From: Amnibacterium setariae
GTDB lineage: Bacteria; Actinomycetota; Actinomycetes; Actinomycetales; Microbacteriaceae
NCBI RefSeq assembly: GCF_003581425.1
Contig: NZ_QXTG01000003.1
Location: forward strand, 272,732-336,731
Reading direction: 5' to 3'
DNA length: 64,000 bases
The notes under the pieces are model-generated. The model worked only from the letters and a program-made list of their open reading frames with translations, made no database searches and was not told the origin of the DNA. The translations under genes and the position numbers were made by a program. Positions within the stretch are counted from its first letter, which is position 1. Every line of letters starts with the position of its first letter. Below are positions 1 to 8,658 of the stretch, in pieces.

Positions 1-24
1 AGACCGAGGGACGGCGGTGATCGC

Positions 25-1185
25 GTGCTTATGGTGCTTCGCGCACCACGAGCCTCGGAGGTCATCATCGTCGGTCTTCTCGTCCATGAGTGGATCGAGC
101 CGCACGGCGGCTCGGAGCGCGTCCTCGAGGTCATCGCGGAGACCTTCCCGACCAGCGACATCGTCGTGCCCTGGAACAACGCGCCCTGGCGGACCATCAC
201 CCCGAGGGTGCGGGAGTCGTGGCTCGCCCGCAGCCCCATCAGGAACAGGAAGGCGGCCGCGGCGGTCGCGCTGCCGGCGGTCTGGCGCGGCGTCGTCGGC
301 TCCCGCAAGGACTACGACTGGGTCCTGGCGAGCACGCACCTCTTCTCCCACCACGTGAAGGTGGAGGGTCTGCTCGGCCGCCCGCGCAAGTTCGTCTACG
401 TCCACTCGCCCGCGCGCTACATCTGGAACCCCGAGCTCGACGCGCGCGGCGACGGAACGCTGGCCCGTGCGATCGGCGCCGCGCTGAAGCCGATCGACCG
501 GCGCCGCGCACAGGAGGCGCACGCGATCGCCGCGAACAGCGAGTTCGTCCGGGCCCGGGTCGAGGCCGCCTGGCGTCGCGACGCCGTGGTCATCAACCCG
601 CCGGTGGACGTCGACCGGATCATGGAGGGTGCGCCCTGGGCGGATCGCGTCGAGGCGGCGGAGCGCGAGGTGCTCGACTCCCTCCCGGACGTCTTCGTGC
701 TGGGCGCCTCCCGGTTCGTCTCCTACAAGCGCCTCGACCTCGTGATCCGCGCCGGGGAGGCGGCGGGCCTTCCGGTCGTGCTCGCCGGCGAGGGTCCGCT
801 GCGCCCGGAGCTCGAGGAGCTGGCCGCTCAGGCGGGCGTGCCGGTGCACTTCGTCGAGCGGCCGAGCTCGCCGCTGCTGTACGCGCTCTACGAGGCCGCG
901 GCGGTGTTCGTGTTTCCGGCGGTCGAGGACTTCGGCATGATGCCTGTCGAGGCGATGGCCGCGGGCGCGCCCGTCGTCGCGAACGGTCTGGGCGGCGCTC
1001 GGGAGAGCGTCACCCCCGGCGTAAGCGGCGTCCTCGTCGACGGCTTCGCGGCAGGCGAGCTGCGCGAGGCGGTCGACGCGGCGATGTCCCTCGACCGCGC
1101 GTCGATCCCGGACACCGTCCGCCGCTTCTCGGTGCCGAGGTTCCAGGAGCGGATCGACCGGTGGGTCGGCGAGGGCGTCCGCTGA
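25..1185 (+). CDS. Glycosyltransferase family 4 (WbaZ-like)
   Basis: This 386-residue protein is a retaining GT-B sugar transferase that probably adds a hexose, plausibly mannose, to a lipid-linked repeat unit at the inner membrane face. Near the N-terminus it has HEWIEPHGGSERVLE (residues 22-36), the acceptor-side signature of the WbaZ/mannosyltransferase group. The C-terminal half has the sugar-nucleotide block GASRFVSYKRLDLVI (about 228) and EDFGMMPVEAMAAG (about 300), the family's E-x7-E motif. The start is uncertain: GTG 25, ATG 31 and GTG 34 are all in frame and none has an ideal ribosome site. Its stop overlaps the next ATG by one base, so the two genes are probably translationally coupled. 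Sugar and acceptor specificity are inferred. Confidence 0.85.
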   Translation: MLMVLRAPRASEVIIVGLLVHEWIEPHGGSERVLEVIAETFPTSDIVVPWNNAPWRTITPRVRESWLARSPIRNRKAAAAVALPAVWRGVVGSRKDYDWVLASTHLFSHHVKVEGLLGRPRKFVYVHSPARYIWNPELDARGDGTLARAIGAALKPIDRRRAQEAHAIAANSEFVRARVEAAWRRDAVVINPPVDVDRIMEGAPWADRVEAAEREVLDSLPDVFVLGASRFVSYKRLDLVIRAGEAAGLPVVLAGEGPLRPELEELAAQAGVPVHFVERPSSPLLYALYEAAAVFVFPAVEDFGMMPVEAMAAGAPVVANGLGGARESVTPGVSGVLVDGFAAGELREAVDAAMSLDRASIPDTVRRFSVPRFQERIDRWVGEGVR

Positions 1186-2153
1186 TGATCGTCGTCGACG
1201 GGCGGTGGACCGGCCGCCACGGCATCGCCCGCTTCGCGGGAGAGGTCGTCGCCCGGCTGCCCTGGGCGGCGGAGGTCCGCGCGGACGTTCCCCCGACATC
1301 GCCTCGCGACGTCCTGTCGACCTGGCGGCTCCGCCTGGGCCGCCAGGACGTCGTCTACAGCCCGGGCTTCAACGCGGGCCTCACCCGAGCACGGCAGATC
1401 CTCACGCTCCACGACCTCATCCACCTCGATGAGCCCGCGGAGCGGTCGAAGGCGAAGGAGGCGTACTACGAGGCCGTCGTGCGGCCGGCCGTACGCCGGG
1501 CGGGCATCGTCCTGACCGTCTCCGAGACGTCGAAGGCGCGGATCGAGACCTGGCTGGGCCCGTCGTCCCGGGTCGAGGTGGTCGAAGTCGGAAACGGTTG
1601 CGCACCGGCGTTCCTCGGCGGCTCGACCCCGCCGCCGGGCCGAGGACGGTTTCTGTACGTCGGCAACCTCAAGCCGCACAAGAACGTCGAGGTCCTGTTC
1701 CGGTCCCTCGCGCTCCGCACCGCGAACCGGCTGACCCTGGTCACCGCCGACGTGCACCGCGCGGAGGCACTGGCGCAGCGGCACGGTGTCGTTGACCGGG
1801 TGGAGGTGCGGAGCGGGCTCACCGACGCCGAGCTCGCCGAGGTCTACCGTCGGCACGACGCCGTCCTGATGCCGTCCCTGCTCGAGGGCTTCGGTCTGCC
1901 TGCGCTCGAGGCGGTCGCGAGCGGACGGCGGGTGGGCTATAGCTCGGGGTGCGCGAGCGTCGCCGAGATCGTGGGCGGCGAGGGCGTTGCGGTCGGGAGC
2001 GCGGGCGACGCTGAGGAGTGGGCGCAGGCGATGGACCGGCTGCTGGAGGCGGGGCCCTCGTCGGTCGCCGCCGATCCGGCCTGGCGAGACCGCTACGACT
2101 GGGGCTCCGTGTCCCGCCGGGTCGAGCGGGCTGTCACGAGCGTGACCGCCTGA
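1185..2153 (+). CDS. Glycosyltransferase family 4
   Basis: A 322-residue GT-B glycosyltransferase whose ATG (1185) shares a base with the TGA of the upstream transferase. The N-terminus DGRWTGRHGIARFAGEVV fits the acceptor domain of O-antigen mannosyl/rhamnosyltransferases. HDLIHLDEP lies near residue 75, the donor-side block LYVGNLKPHKNVEVLF near 160, and LLEGFGLPALEAVASG carries the E-x7-E donor motif near 230. It is short for GT4 (usually 350-400), mainly through a compact N-terminal domain. Acting right after the first transferase in repeat-unit assembly is an inference from the coupling; the sugar is unknown. Confidence 0.83.
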   Translation: MIVVDGRWTGRHGIARFAGEVVARLPWAAEVRADVPPTSPRDVLSTWRLRLGRQDVVYSPGFNAGLTRARQILTLHDLIHLDEPAERSKAKEAYYEAVVRPAVRRAGIVLTVSETSKARIETWLGPSSRVEVVEVGNGCAPAFLGGSTPPPGRGRFLYVGNLKPHKNVEVLFRSLALRTANRLTLVTADVHRAEALAQRHGVVDRVEVRSGLTDAELAEVYRRHDAVLMPSLLEGFGLPALEAVASGRRVGYSSGCASVAEIVGGEGVAVGSAGDAEEWAQAMDRLLEAGPSSVAADPAWRDRYDWGSVSRRVERAVTSVTA

Positions 2154-2256
2154 TGCCGGAGTCGGGGACTTCGGCGCGCCCGGCCCAAGCGGCGACGCCC
2201 CTCGAATAGGGTTCACGGACCCGACGACCGGCCCTCCCGAAAGGACCTCGTTCGAC

Positions 2257-4143
2257 GTGCCGAAGGCCCAGAACCGCAAGAAGCAGCGCACCCGCGCTCA
2301 GCAGATCCGTCGCCGCATCACAATCGGCGGCGTGGTCGCGCTGGTCCTCGGCGTCGTCGCCGTGGTGCTGCTCACGGTCTACGTCGGGAACCGCGCGCTG
2401 ATCGCCAAGGACCAGCTGGAGGCGGCGCAGGGACGGCTGACCGCCTTCAAGTCGGCGCTCGGGCAGCCGAACGCGCCCAGCACGGCGGCGCTCTACGCGC
2501 AGCTGCAGGCGAACACGTCGAAGGCCGCACAGCAGGTGGACGATCCGGTGTGGTCGCTCTACGAGAAGGTGCCCGTGGTCGGACCGAACCTCAAGGCCTT
2601 CCGGCAGACCGCGGACCTGGTGGACGACCTCGTGCACGACGGCGTCGGGCCGCTCGCGAAGGCGGCGGACGGGATCAGCGTCGAGAGCCTGAAGCCGAAG
2701 GACGGCGGGATCGACATCCAACCCCTGAAGAAGCTGACGCCGGCGATCGCGGACATCGACGACGCGATCACCGCGGCCGACCGGAGCGCGTCCGCGATCG
2801 ACACGAAGGACGTCCTGCCGCAGCTGAAGCAGCCGATCGGGCAGGTCCAGTCGATGCTGCAGGAGGCGGCGCCGGTGACGCACGAGCTGCGCAAGGTCAT
2901 GCCGGTGCTCTATCCGGCGCTCGGAGGTGAGGGCGCCCGCCACTATCTGCTCATCTTCCAGAACAACGCCGAGGAGCGCGCGAGCGGCGGGAACCCGGCG
3001 TCCATGGCGATGCTCGTGGTCAAGAACGGCAAGATCTCGCTCGGCAAGCAGGGCGACTCGGGCAACTTCCCCCGCCCGTACACGGTCCCGCCGTACACCC
3101 CGACCGGCAAGGGCAACGGCGACTGGCCGAAGATCTACACGGACTACGCGTCGACCTACGTGACGAACATCACCATGACGCCCGACTTCCCCTCGACGGC
3201 GAAGATGGCGCGCGCGATGTGGCGCGATCAGCTCGGCGGCAAGGTCGACGGCGTGATCTCCTTCGACCCGGTCGCGCTCTCATACCTCCTGCGCGCGACC
3301 GGACCGGTCCGGCTCGTCGACGGCACGGTCGTCGACGCGAACAACGCCGTGCCGTTCCTGCTCTACGACGTCTACGCGAAGAACCCGAACCCCGACGTCC
3401 AGGACGCGATCTTCGCCTCCGCCGCGCAGGCCGTGTTCGGCGCCGTCACGAACGGGCAGGGCGACCCGAAGTCCTACCTCGCGCAGCTGCAGCCGATGAT
3501 GGCGGAGCAGCGGCTCAAGATGTGGAGCGTCCGCTCCGACGAGCAGAAGCTGCTCATGGACTCGCCCCTCGGGAACATGCTGCCCGAGGACAACACCGAG
3601 AAGACCGTGCTCGGCGTCTACAACAACGACGATGCGACGTCGAAGATGAGCTACTTCATGGACGAGCAGATCGCGGTCACGACCGACACGTGCCAGGCGA
3701 CGCCGAAGTACACGGTGTCGGCGAAGGTCATCAACACCCTGCCTGTCGCGCAAATTTCTTCTCTGCCGGAGTACGTGAAGGCGCACCAGCCGCGGATCGT
3801 GGCGGGCGGCGACCGCCAGTGGGTCCAGGTGTACGGCCCGGTCGGCGCGAAGCTGAAGGCCGTGTACATCGACGGCAAGAAGGTCGTCTGGGGGAACGCG
3901 TTCAGCTACAAGTTCAACACCGTTTACGACGCCACCGGCCAGCTCGACCACCGGCCTGCGGTGAAGGGGACGATGTACGACCGGCCGGTCGGCGTCGTCA
4001 GCCTGAACATGGGGCCGGCGAGCTCGATGACCGTGAAGGCCGTCTTCGAGGGCGGCACGGAGAACAGCAAGACGGTCGAGGTGAGCCACACCCCGAAGGT
4101 CCGGCCGGTACCGGTCGAGATCACTGCCGCGAAGTGCGGGTGA
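2257..4143 (+). CDS. DUF4012 family membrane-anchored protein
   Basis: A 628-residue protein with a basic N-terminus (KAQNRKKQRTRAQQIRRR), one membrane segment (about residues 26-48) and a long extracytoplasmic part. The middle carries the DUF4012 hallmark YLLIFQNNAEERASGGNP near residue 230. DUF4012 proteins are common in actinobacterial polysaccharide loci and their biochemistry is undefined. A partly helical stretch (about 50-220) precedes the DUF4012 domain, and the last 160 residues look beta-rich. The GTG start is supported by GAAAGGA 10 bases upstream. It follows the two glycosyltransferases by 103 bases and ends 6 bases before the convergent cytidylyltransferase stop. A role in extracellular polymer assembly or attachment is inferred only from context. 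Confidence 0.85.
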   Translation: MPKAQNRKKQRTRAQQIRRRITIGGVVALVLGVVAVVLLTVYVGNRALIAKDQLEAAQGRLTAFKSALGQPNAPSTAALYAQLQANTSKAAQQVDDPVWSLYEKVPVVGPNLKAFRQTADLVDDLVHDGVGPLAKAADGISVESLKPKDGGIDIQPLKKLTPAIADIDDAITAADRSASAIDTKDVLPQLKQPIGQVQSMLQEAAPVTHELRKVMPVLYPALGGEGARHYLLIFQNNAEERASGGNPASMAMLVVKNGKISLGKQGDSGNFPRPYTVPPYTPTGKGNGDWPKIYTDYASTYVTNITMTPDFPSTAKMARAMWRDQLGGKVDGVISFDPVALSYLLRATGPVRLVDGTVVDANNAVPFLLYDVYAKNPNPDVQDAIFASAAQAVFGAVTNGQGDPKSYLAQLQPMMAEQRLKMWSVRSDEQKLLMDSPLGNMLPEDNTEKTVLGVYNNDDATSKMSYFMDEQIAVTTDTCQATPKYTVSAKVINTLPVAQISSLPEYVKAHQPRIVAGGDRQWVQVYGPVGAKLKAVYIDGKKVVWGNAFSYKFNTVYDATGQLDHRPAVKGTMYDRPVGVVSLNMGPASSMTVKAVFEGGTENSKTVEVSHTPKVRPVPVEITAAKCG

Positions 4144-4149
4144 GCGTCC

Positions 4150-4602
4150 TCAGCCGTTGACGCGCTCGGGCTCCCCGTTCAACGCGGCGAGCGCTCGGCG
4201 GAGCACCGTCGACGACGTCGACATCGTGTAGGGGAAGTAGACGACCTCGACGCCGACGGCGGCGAACTCGCGCTCGAGCCGGCGGCCCTTCTCGGTCCCG
4301 CGCCAGTCGTCGCCCTTGAAGAAGTGGGTGAAGCGGACCTCGCGCCAGGTGTCGAGCTTGTCCGGCACCACTTCGGCGTGCACGCGGTCGACGTAGGAGA
4401 TGTGGCTGACGATCTCCATGCGCTCGGCGAGCGGGATGACGGGCGTGATGCCCTTCGTCAGCCGCAGCATCTCGTCTGACACGACGCCGGCGATCAGCAG
4501 GTCGCACTCGCTCTTCGCGTGGCGCAGCAGGTTGAGGTGGCCGATGTGGAAGAGGTCGAACGCACCGGCGGCGTAGCCGATGCGAAGGTCCGCAGTGCTC
4601 AT
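4150..4602 (-). CDS. Cytidylyltransferase-like nucleotidyltransferase (TagD-type), copy A
   Basis: A 150-residue single-domain nucleotidyltransferase of the HIGH superfamily, the usual length for glycerol-3-phosphate cytidylyltransferase. Visible signatures are GAFDLFHIGHLNLLRHAK (HIGH at residues 19-22), FKGDDWRGTEKG (about 93-104) and the STSST-x-LRR block (about 127-135), equivalent to the TagD ISTT motif. The expected reaction is CTP plus a phosphorylated alcohol giving a CDP-alcohol; glycerol-3-phosphate is the best guess, not proven. Its ATG overlaps the stop of the upstream glycosyltransferase by four bases. A second copy at 21569-22021 is almost identical from residue 7 to the end. 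The product would suit the CDP-alcohol phosphotransferase at 10079. Confidence 0.87.
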   Translation of the reverse strand: MSTADLRIGYAAGAFDLFHIGHLNLLRHAKSECDLLIAGVVSDEMLRLTKGITPVIPLAERMEIVSHISYVDRVHAEVVPDKLDTWREVRFTHFFKGDDWRGTEKGRRLEREFAAVGVEVVYFPYTMSTSSTVLRRALAALNGEPERVNG

Positions 4603-5816
4603 GCGTCCTCTTGGATTAGAACGACGTGGGCGGGCCCCGGTGCGGGTACCGCATCGGTCGGGGCGGAGACGCGGTCGATCTCGTCGACGACCGCGCGCCG
4701 GTACCGCGTGGTCGCGTACCGCTCGGCGGCGATCGGCGCCATGGCCGCCGCCGTGCGCGCGAAGGCGGGCCAGGACACCGCGATCCGGCGCAGGGCGTCC
4801 GCGAGGGCGCGGTCGTCGTCCGGACGGACCGCGACCGCGGAGGCGAAGCCGTCAATGGCCTCGCCGAGCCCGCCGATGCCGCTCACCACCACCGGGCGAC
4901 CGGCCAGCACCGCCTCGACGGCGATGTTGCCGAAGGGCTCGTCGAGCCGGGAGGGGACCACGACGACGTCCGCCGCTGCGATCGAGTCCCACACCGCGGG
5001 TTGGAACCCGTGGAAGACGACGCGGTCCTCGAGGCCGAGCTCGGCGACCTGGGCGCGGAGCCGCCGCTCGTACCACTCGTACCCCGGAAACACGGCGCCG
5101 ACGATCTCGAGCGACGCGGGCACGCCCGTCGCGACCAGGTCGTGGAGCGCCGCGACCGCGACGTCGACGCCTTTCCGCGGTGAGATTCGTCCTACGTAGA
5201 CGACCCGCAGTCCGCCGTCGAGCTCGCGGCGCGGAGGGACGACCTCGGGCGGCCCGGCGACGCCGTTGTAGACGACGGTGGAGCGCGACGCGAGCCGCGG
5301 CAGCACCTCGATCAGCCCGTCTCGGCTGAAGGCACTGTTGATGACGAGCCGGTCGGCGAGCGCGAGCGGCAGCGCGAGGGCGATCCGCAGGACATGCGGC
5401 GCCTGGCGTTCGCTCTCGTGCACGTGCACGACCACCGGGATCCGGCGGCGTCGCGCGACGGCGGTCCAGAGCGGCACCGTGAGCGTCGAGGCGTAGAGCA
5501 CCTCCGGCCTGATGCGGCGCAGAGCGCGGTCGATGCGCACTGCGGCGACGACGGACCCGAGGAGGAAGCGGGGGAGGTGCAAGGGGTGCAGGGCGCGCTT
5601 GCGCACGGCCGGCGCGTTCAGCACGAGGACCCGTGCGCCGAGCCGGTGCGCCGCGGGGACGAGCGGGCCGTCTCCGGGCACGGCGAGCACGACCTCCCGC
5701 CCTGCTTCGACGAGGCCGGCCAGGGTCTCCAGCATGACGCGGTCCGAGCCGTACAGCTCCGCGCCGGGATGCGCGATGAGGACCGTGCCCGAGCCCTGCC
5801 GCGGCAGGTCACGCAC
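4599..5816 (-). CDS. Glycosyltransferase family 4
   Basis: A 405-residue GT-B transferase. The acceptor domain begins with VLIAHPGAELYGSDRVMLE (about residues 13-31), a form seen in exopolysaccharide GT4 enzymes. The donor domain has VYVGRISPRKGVDVAVAAL (about 208) and LDEPFGNIAVEAVLAGRPVV (about 298), with the E-x7-E spacing. The start codon lies inside the 3' end of the upstream DUF1972-type transferase (8-base overlap), and the stop overlaps the cytidylyltransferase start, so three minus-strand genes form one coupled unit. A specific sugar cannot be assigned. Confidence 0.84.
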   Translation of the reverse strand: MRDLPRQGSGTVLIAHPGAELYGSDRVMLETLAGLVEAGREVVLAVPGDGPLVPAAHRLGARVLVLNAPAVRKRALHPLHLPRFLLGSVVAAVRIDRALRRIRPEVLYASTLTVPLWTAVARRRRIPVVVHVHESERQAPHVLRIALALPLALADRLVINSAFSRDGLIEVLPRLASRSTVVYNGVAGPPEVVPPRRELDGGLRVVYVGRISPRKGVDVAVAALHDLVATGVPASLEIVGAVFPGYEWYERRLRAQVAELGLEDRVVFHGFQPAVWDSIAAADVVVVPSRLDEPFGNIAVEAVLAGRPVVVSGIGGLGEAIDGFASAVAVRPDDDRALADALRRIAVSWPAFARTAAAMAPIAAERYATTRYRRAVVDEIDRVSAPTDAVPAPGPAHVVLIQEDA

Positions 5817-7047
5817 GCCGTACCTCGACGCTCAGCGGCTGCTCGACCGACCATGCGGAATCGGCGCGACGACCGTTGCTGATGCCCCGCGTGCTGTAGC
5901 CGCGGGCCAGCTTTGCCGCGAGCCCGGCGTACGCCTCGGTGACGGCGTCCCAGTTGTAGCGCTTCCGCGCGCGCTCCTGCATGAGCTCACCGATGTCGCG
6001 GAACCGGAACGGGTAGCGCTCGACGTCCTCGACGTGACGCGCGAGCTCGCCCGGGCTGGAGAAGTACGACCCGGCCGACCCGGCGACCTCGCGGTTGAAG
6101 ACCACGTCCCACCCGACGATCGCGGTCCCCGCACCCATGGCGCGCAGGAGCGAGGGGTTCGTGCCGCCGACGGAGTGCCCGTGCAGGTAGCTCGCCGCGT
6201 GCGCGTAGAGCTGGTCGAGCACGCGCTGGTCCCAGACGCCGCCGAGCAGACGGATGCGGTCGTCCCGGTGGGCGACCGCGCCGATGGCGTCGGTGTAGCG
6301 GGCGGAGTACGGGGCGGAGCCGACAACGACGAGCGGCAGCTTCGCGTCGGAGCGGTGGAAGCCCTCCACGATCACGTCGACGTGGTTCTCCGGCTCGAAG
6401 CGGGCGACGACGAGGTGGAAGCGACCGGGGACGAGCCCGAGCGCCTCGACCGCATCGGTCGGCGTGTTCCGGAGGACGCGGGTCCCGTAGCTGATGAGCT
6501 CGGTCGGGACGTGGAACTCGTCGTCGTAGTAGTCCGCGATGCCCTGCGCGTCGGCGATGAGTGCGTCCGCCTCGCGGACTGCGAGCTGCTCTGCCATCCG
6601 GTAGTAGCGCCGGCCCCACTTGCCCCACTTGTCGCGCTTCCACTCGAGGCCGTCCACGTGGAGGGCGACGGCCGTGCCGCGGGCGCGGATCATCGGGACG
6701 AAGGGCGCGTTCGCGGCGTTGAACACGAACGCGACGTCGTGGCGCCGGGAGGCGGTGAAGTGGGCGGCCGACAGGGCCGTGTGGCTGAGGGTCTCGAGGC
6801 TCTTGGACCGCAGGGCGGGCAGATTCACCAGCCGCATGCCGAGATGCTCCTTCGGCACGTCCTTGCCGCAGGTCCGGCCGTACACGGTGATCGCGTGGCC
6901 CTGCTCGACCAGTCGTTGCCCAATCTCCTCGACGGCGGTCTCGAAGCCGCCGTAGTTGGCGGGCACGCCGCGCGTGCCGAGCATGGCGATGCGCAGCGGG
7001 GCGACGTCCTGACGATGCCGGGGCGGGGCCGACTGAAGCGAGGTCAT
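5809..7047 (-). CDS. DUF1972-type glycosyltransferase (family 4, rhamnosyltransferase-like)
   Basis: A 412-residue GT-B enzyme with the DUF1972 N-terminal signature IAMLGTRGVPANYGGFETAV (about residues 21-40), typical of rhamnosyltransferases and other deoxyhexose transferases of capsule loci. The donor site includes LVVARFEPENHVDVIVEGF near residue 230 and HSVGGTNPSLLRAMGAGTA near 285. I chose ATG 7047 because GAGGACC precedes it at good spacing; an upstream in-frame start at 7185 would add a proline-rich tail of poor quality. It leads a three-gene unit with the next GT4 and cytidylyltransferase. Rhamnose specificity is family inference, not visible. Confidence 0.83.
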   Translation of the reverse strand: MTSLQSAPPRHRQDVAPLRIAMLGTRGVPANYGGFETAVEEIGQRLVEQGHAITVYGRTCGKDVPKEHLGMRLVNLPALRSKSLETLSHTALSAAHFTASRRHDVAFVFNAANAPFVPMIRARGTAVALHVDGLEWKRDKWGKWGRRYYRMAEQLAVREADALIADAQGIADYYDDEFHVPTELISYGTRVLRNTPTDAVEALGLVPGRFHLVVARFEPENHVDVIVEGFHRSDAKLPLVVVGSAPYSARYTDAIGAVAHRDDRIRLLGGVWDQRVLDQLYAHAASYLHGHSVGGTNPSLLRAMGAGTAIVGWDVVFNREVAGSAGSYFSSPGELARHVEDVERYPFRFRDIGELMQERARKRYNWDAVTEAYAGLAAKLARGYSTRGISNGRRADSAWSVEQPLSVEVRRA

Positions 7048-7245
7048 GTGGGGGTCCTCGGATTCGGGTACGAGGTCCACGCCTGACGCCATGGGCGGTG
7101 GCGAGGTGATCGGGTAGGGGAGCATGGCCGTCGACGCCCGCGGACGCCGAGACCCGTCGTGGACGCCGATGGGTGTCGGGTTCACGAACTGAACACGACC
7201 CTAGGGGTAGGGCCGAGGATCCTGATGTCCCCCGTTCGGGGTCGC

Positions 7246-8541
7246 TCAGCCCGCACTCAGGGTTCTGGGGCGCTCCTCGACGAGGACGTCGGCCCGGTGG
7301 CGGGGGAGCGGCAGGGCGACGGACAGCGCTACGAGCAGCGCCCAGTTCCCCTCGATCAGCAGCCGGCTCTCCGCGATCGCCTGCGTGAGCAGGGCGGCGA
7401 GCAGCAGCAGCGGCAGCACGGCGAGCGGGCGCGCGGTGAGCGCGAGGCGCAGGGCCCGGTAGACGGCGGATCCGATCACGGCGACCAGTGCGAAGAGCCC
7501 GGGGATCCCGAGCTGCATCTGGACGTCGAGGTAGGCGTTGTGCGCCTGCAGGTACTGCACGCCGTCCCGCACGACGAGGCCGTTGAACGGGTGCACCCAG
7601 GGCGCCCAGTAGCTGATCCAGCCCCAGCCGAGGATCGGCTCGTCCTTGACGAGGCCGCCGACGAGGCGCCAGATCTCGAGGCGTCCGGTGAAGTCGTCGC
7701 CCTTGCCGAGCAGCCGGAGGAAGGGCTCCGAGATCCGGGAGGAGCCGACGCCGACCAGGGCGACGAACAGCACCGAGGCACCGAGCAGCGCCGCCCGACC
7801 CCCTGGCCCGAACCGTCGGAGGCCGGCGATCACGAGCGCGGCGACCACGACGACGCCCCCCGCGATGATCACCGTCGCGGACCGGCTCAGCACGAGCACG
7901 AGGGCGTCGAGCAGGAGGGCGGGCACGAGCAGGCGCACGGCGAGCAGGCGCGCCTGCGCCAGCGACGCGGTGACGACCGCGGCCAGCAGCGCCTGGAAGC
8001 AGAGGAGGTTCGCGTTCGCGGTGAAGCCCTGGATCCGGCCGCCCTGGAAGATGAGGCCGTTGCTCCAGTAGTAGGCGCCTGGGACGTTCGCGCTGTAGTT
8101 CGTCCAGAGCGGCAGGATCTGGCCGCCGGGGGAGAGGGCCACCCCGATCTCGAACAGGACCGAGATCCCGAGGGTCGCCTGCAGCACGATCGCGAACAGC
8201 ACGGCCAGCCGGACCGGCGGACGCGCCAGGCAGATCGCGACGCCGACGGTGGCGGTCGCGATCTGGATCAGGCAGCCGACGATCGTGAGGGCCGGGTAGT
8301 CGGACCACGACGTGGACACGAGGCAGAGCGCGATGAAGGCGGCGATCGGGACCGCCCGCCAGGAGACCAGCAGCGTCCTGGCCCGGCGCCGCTCCTGCCG
8401 CAGCAGCACGACCGCGCCGGCGAGGAGCAGCAGGGAGACGGCGCCGAAGCCCCACCAGCTGAGGAGGTCGCGCATCCCGTCGCCGTTCCAGAGCGAGAAG
8501 AGCGCGACCAGCACGTAGCCGTCCCGCACCCGCCGCCGCAC
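7246..8541 (-). CDS. O-antigen ligase/polymerase-like membrane protein (Wzy/WaaL family)
   Basis: A 431-residue polytopic membrane protein with roughly ten to twelve hydrophobic segments. A large extracytoplasmic loop before the last segments holds GRLEIWRLVGGLVKDEPILGWG (split around residue 275) and NGLVVRDGVQYLQAHNAYLD near 325, matching the Wzy_C pattern of a loop with 'GWG' followed by 'HN-x-YL'. Such enzymes polymerise undecaprenyl-linked repeat units or attach the finished chain, on the outer face of the membrane. It lies 198 bases upstream of the DUF1972 transferase on the same strand, far enough for its own transcript. Two more such proteins are present at 13129 and 24832. Confidence 0.82.
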   Translation of the reverse strand: MRRRVRDGYVLVALFSLWNGDGMRDLLSWWGFGAVSLLLLAGAVVLLRQERRRARTLLVSWRAVPIAAFIALCLVSTSWSDYPALTIVGCLIQIATATVGVAICLARPPVRLAVLFAIVLQATLGISVLFEIGVALSPGGQILPLWTNYSANVPGAYYWSNGLIFQGGRIQGFTANANLLCFQALLAAVVTASLAQARLLAVRLLVPALLLDALVLVLSRSATVIIAGGVVVVAALVIAGLRRFGPGGRAALLGASVLFVALVGVGSSRISEPFLRLLGKGDDFTGRLEIWRLVGGLVKDEPILGWGWISYWAPWVHPFNGLVVRDGVQYLQAHNAYLDVQMQLGIPGLFALVAVIGSAVYRALRLALTARPLAVLPLLLLAALLTQAIAESRLLIEGNWALLVALSVALPLPRHRADVLVEERPRTLSAG

Positions 8542-8658
8542 GCTCCGACCCTACGAGGTGGGGCCGACCGGTCGGCCGCGAGGGCCGGAAGGAGTCGCGA
8601 CCGTGACCCATCCGGGACGTTCGGGCACCTCTGCAGGGCACCGCGGTAGGAATGGCGC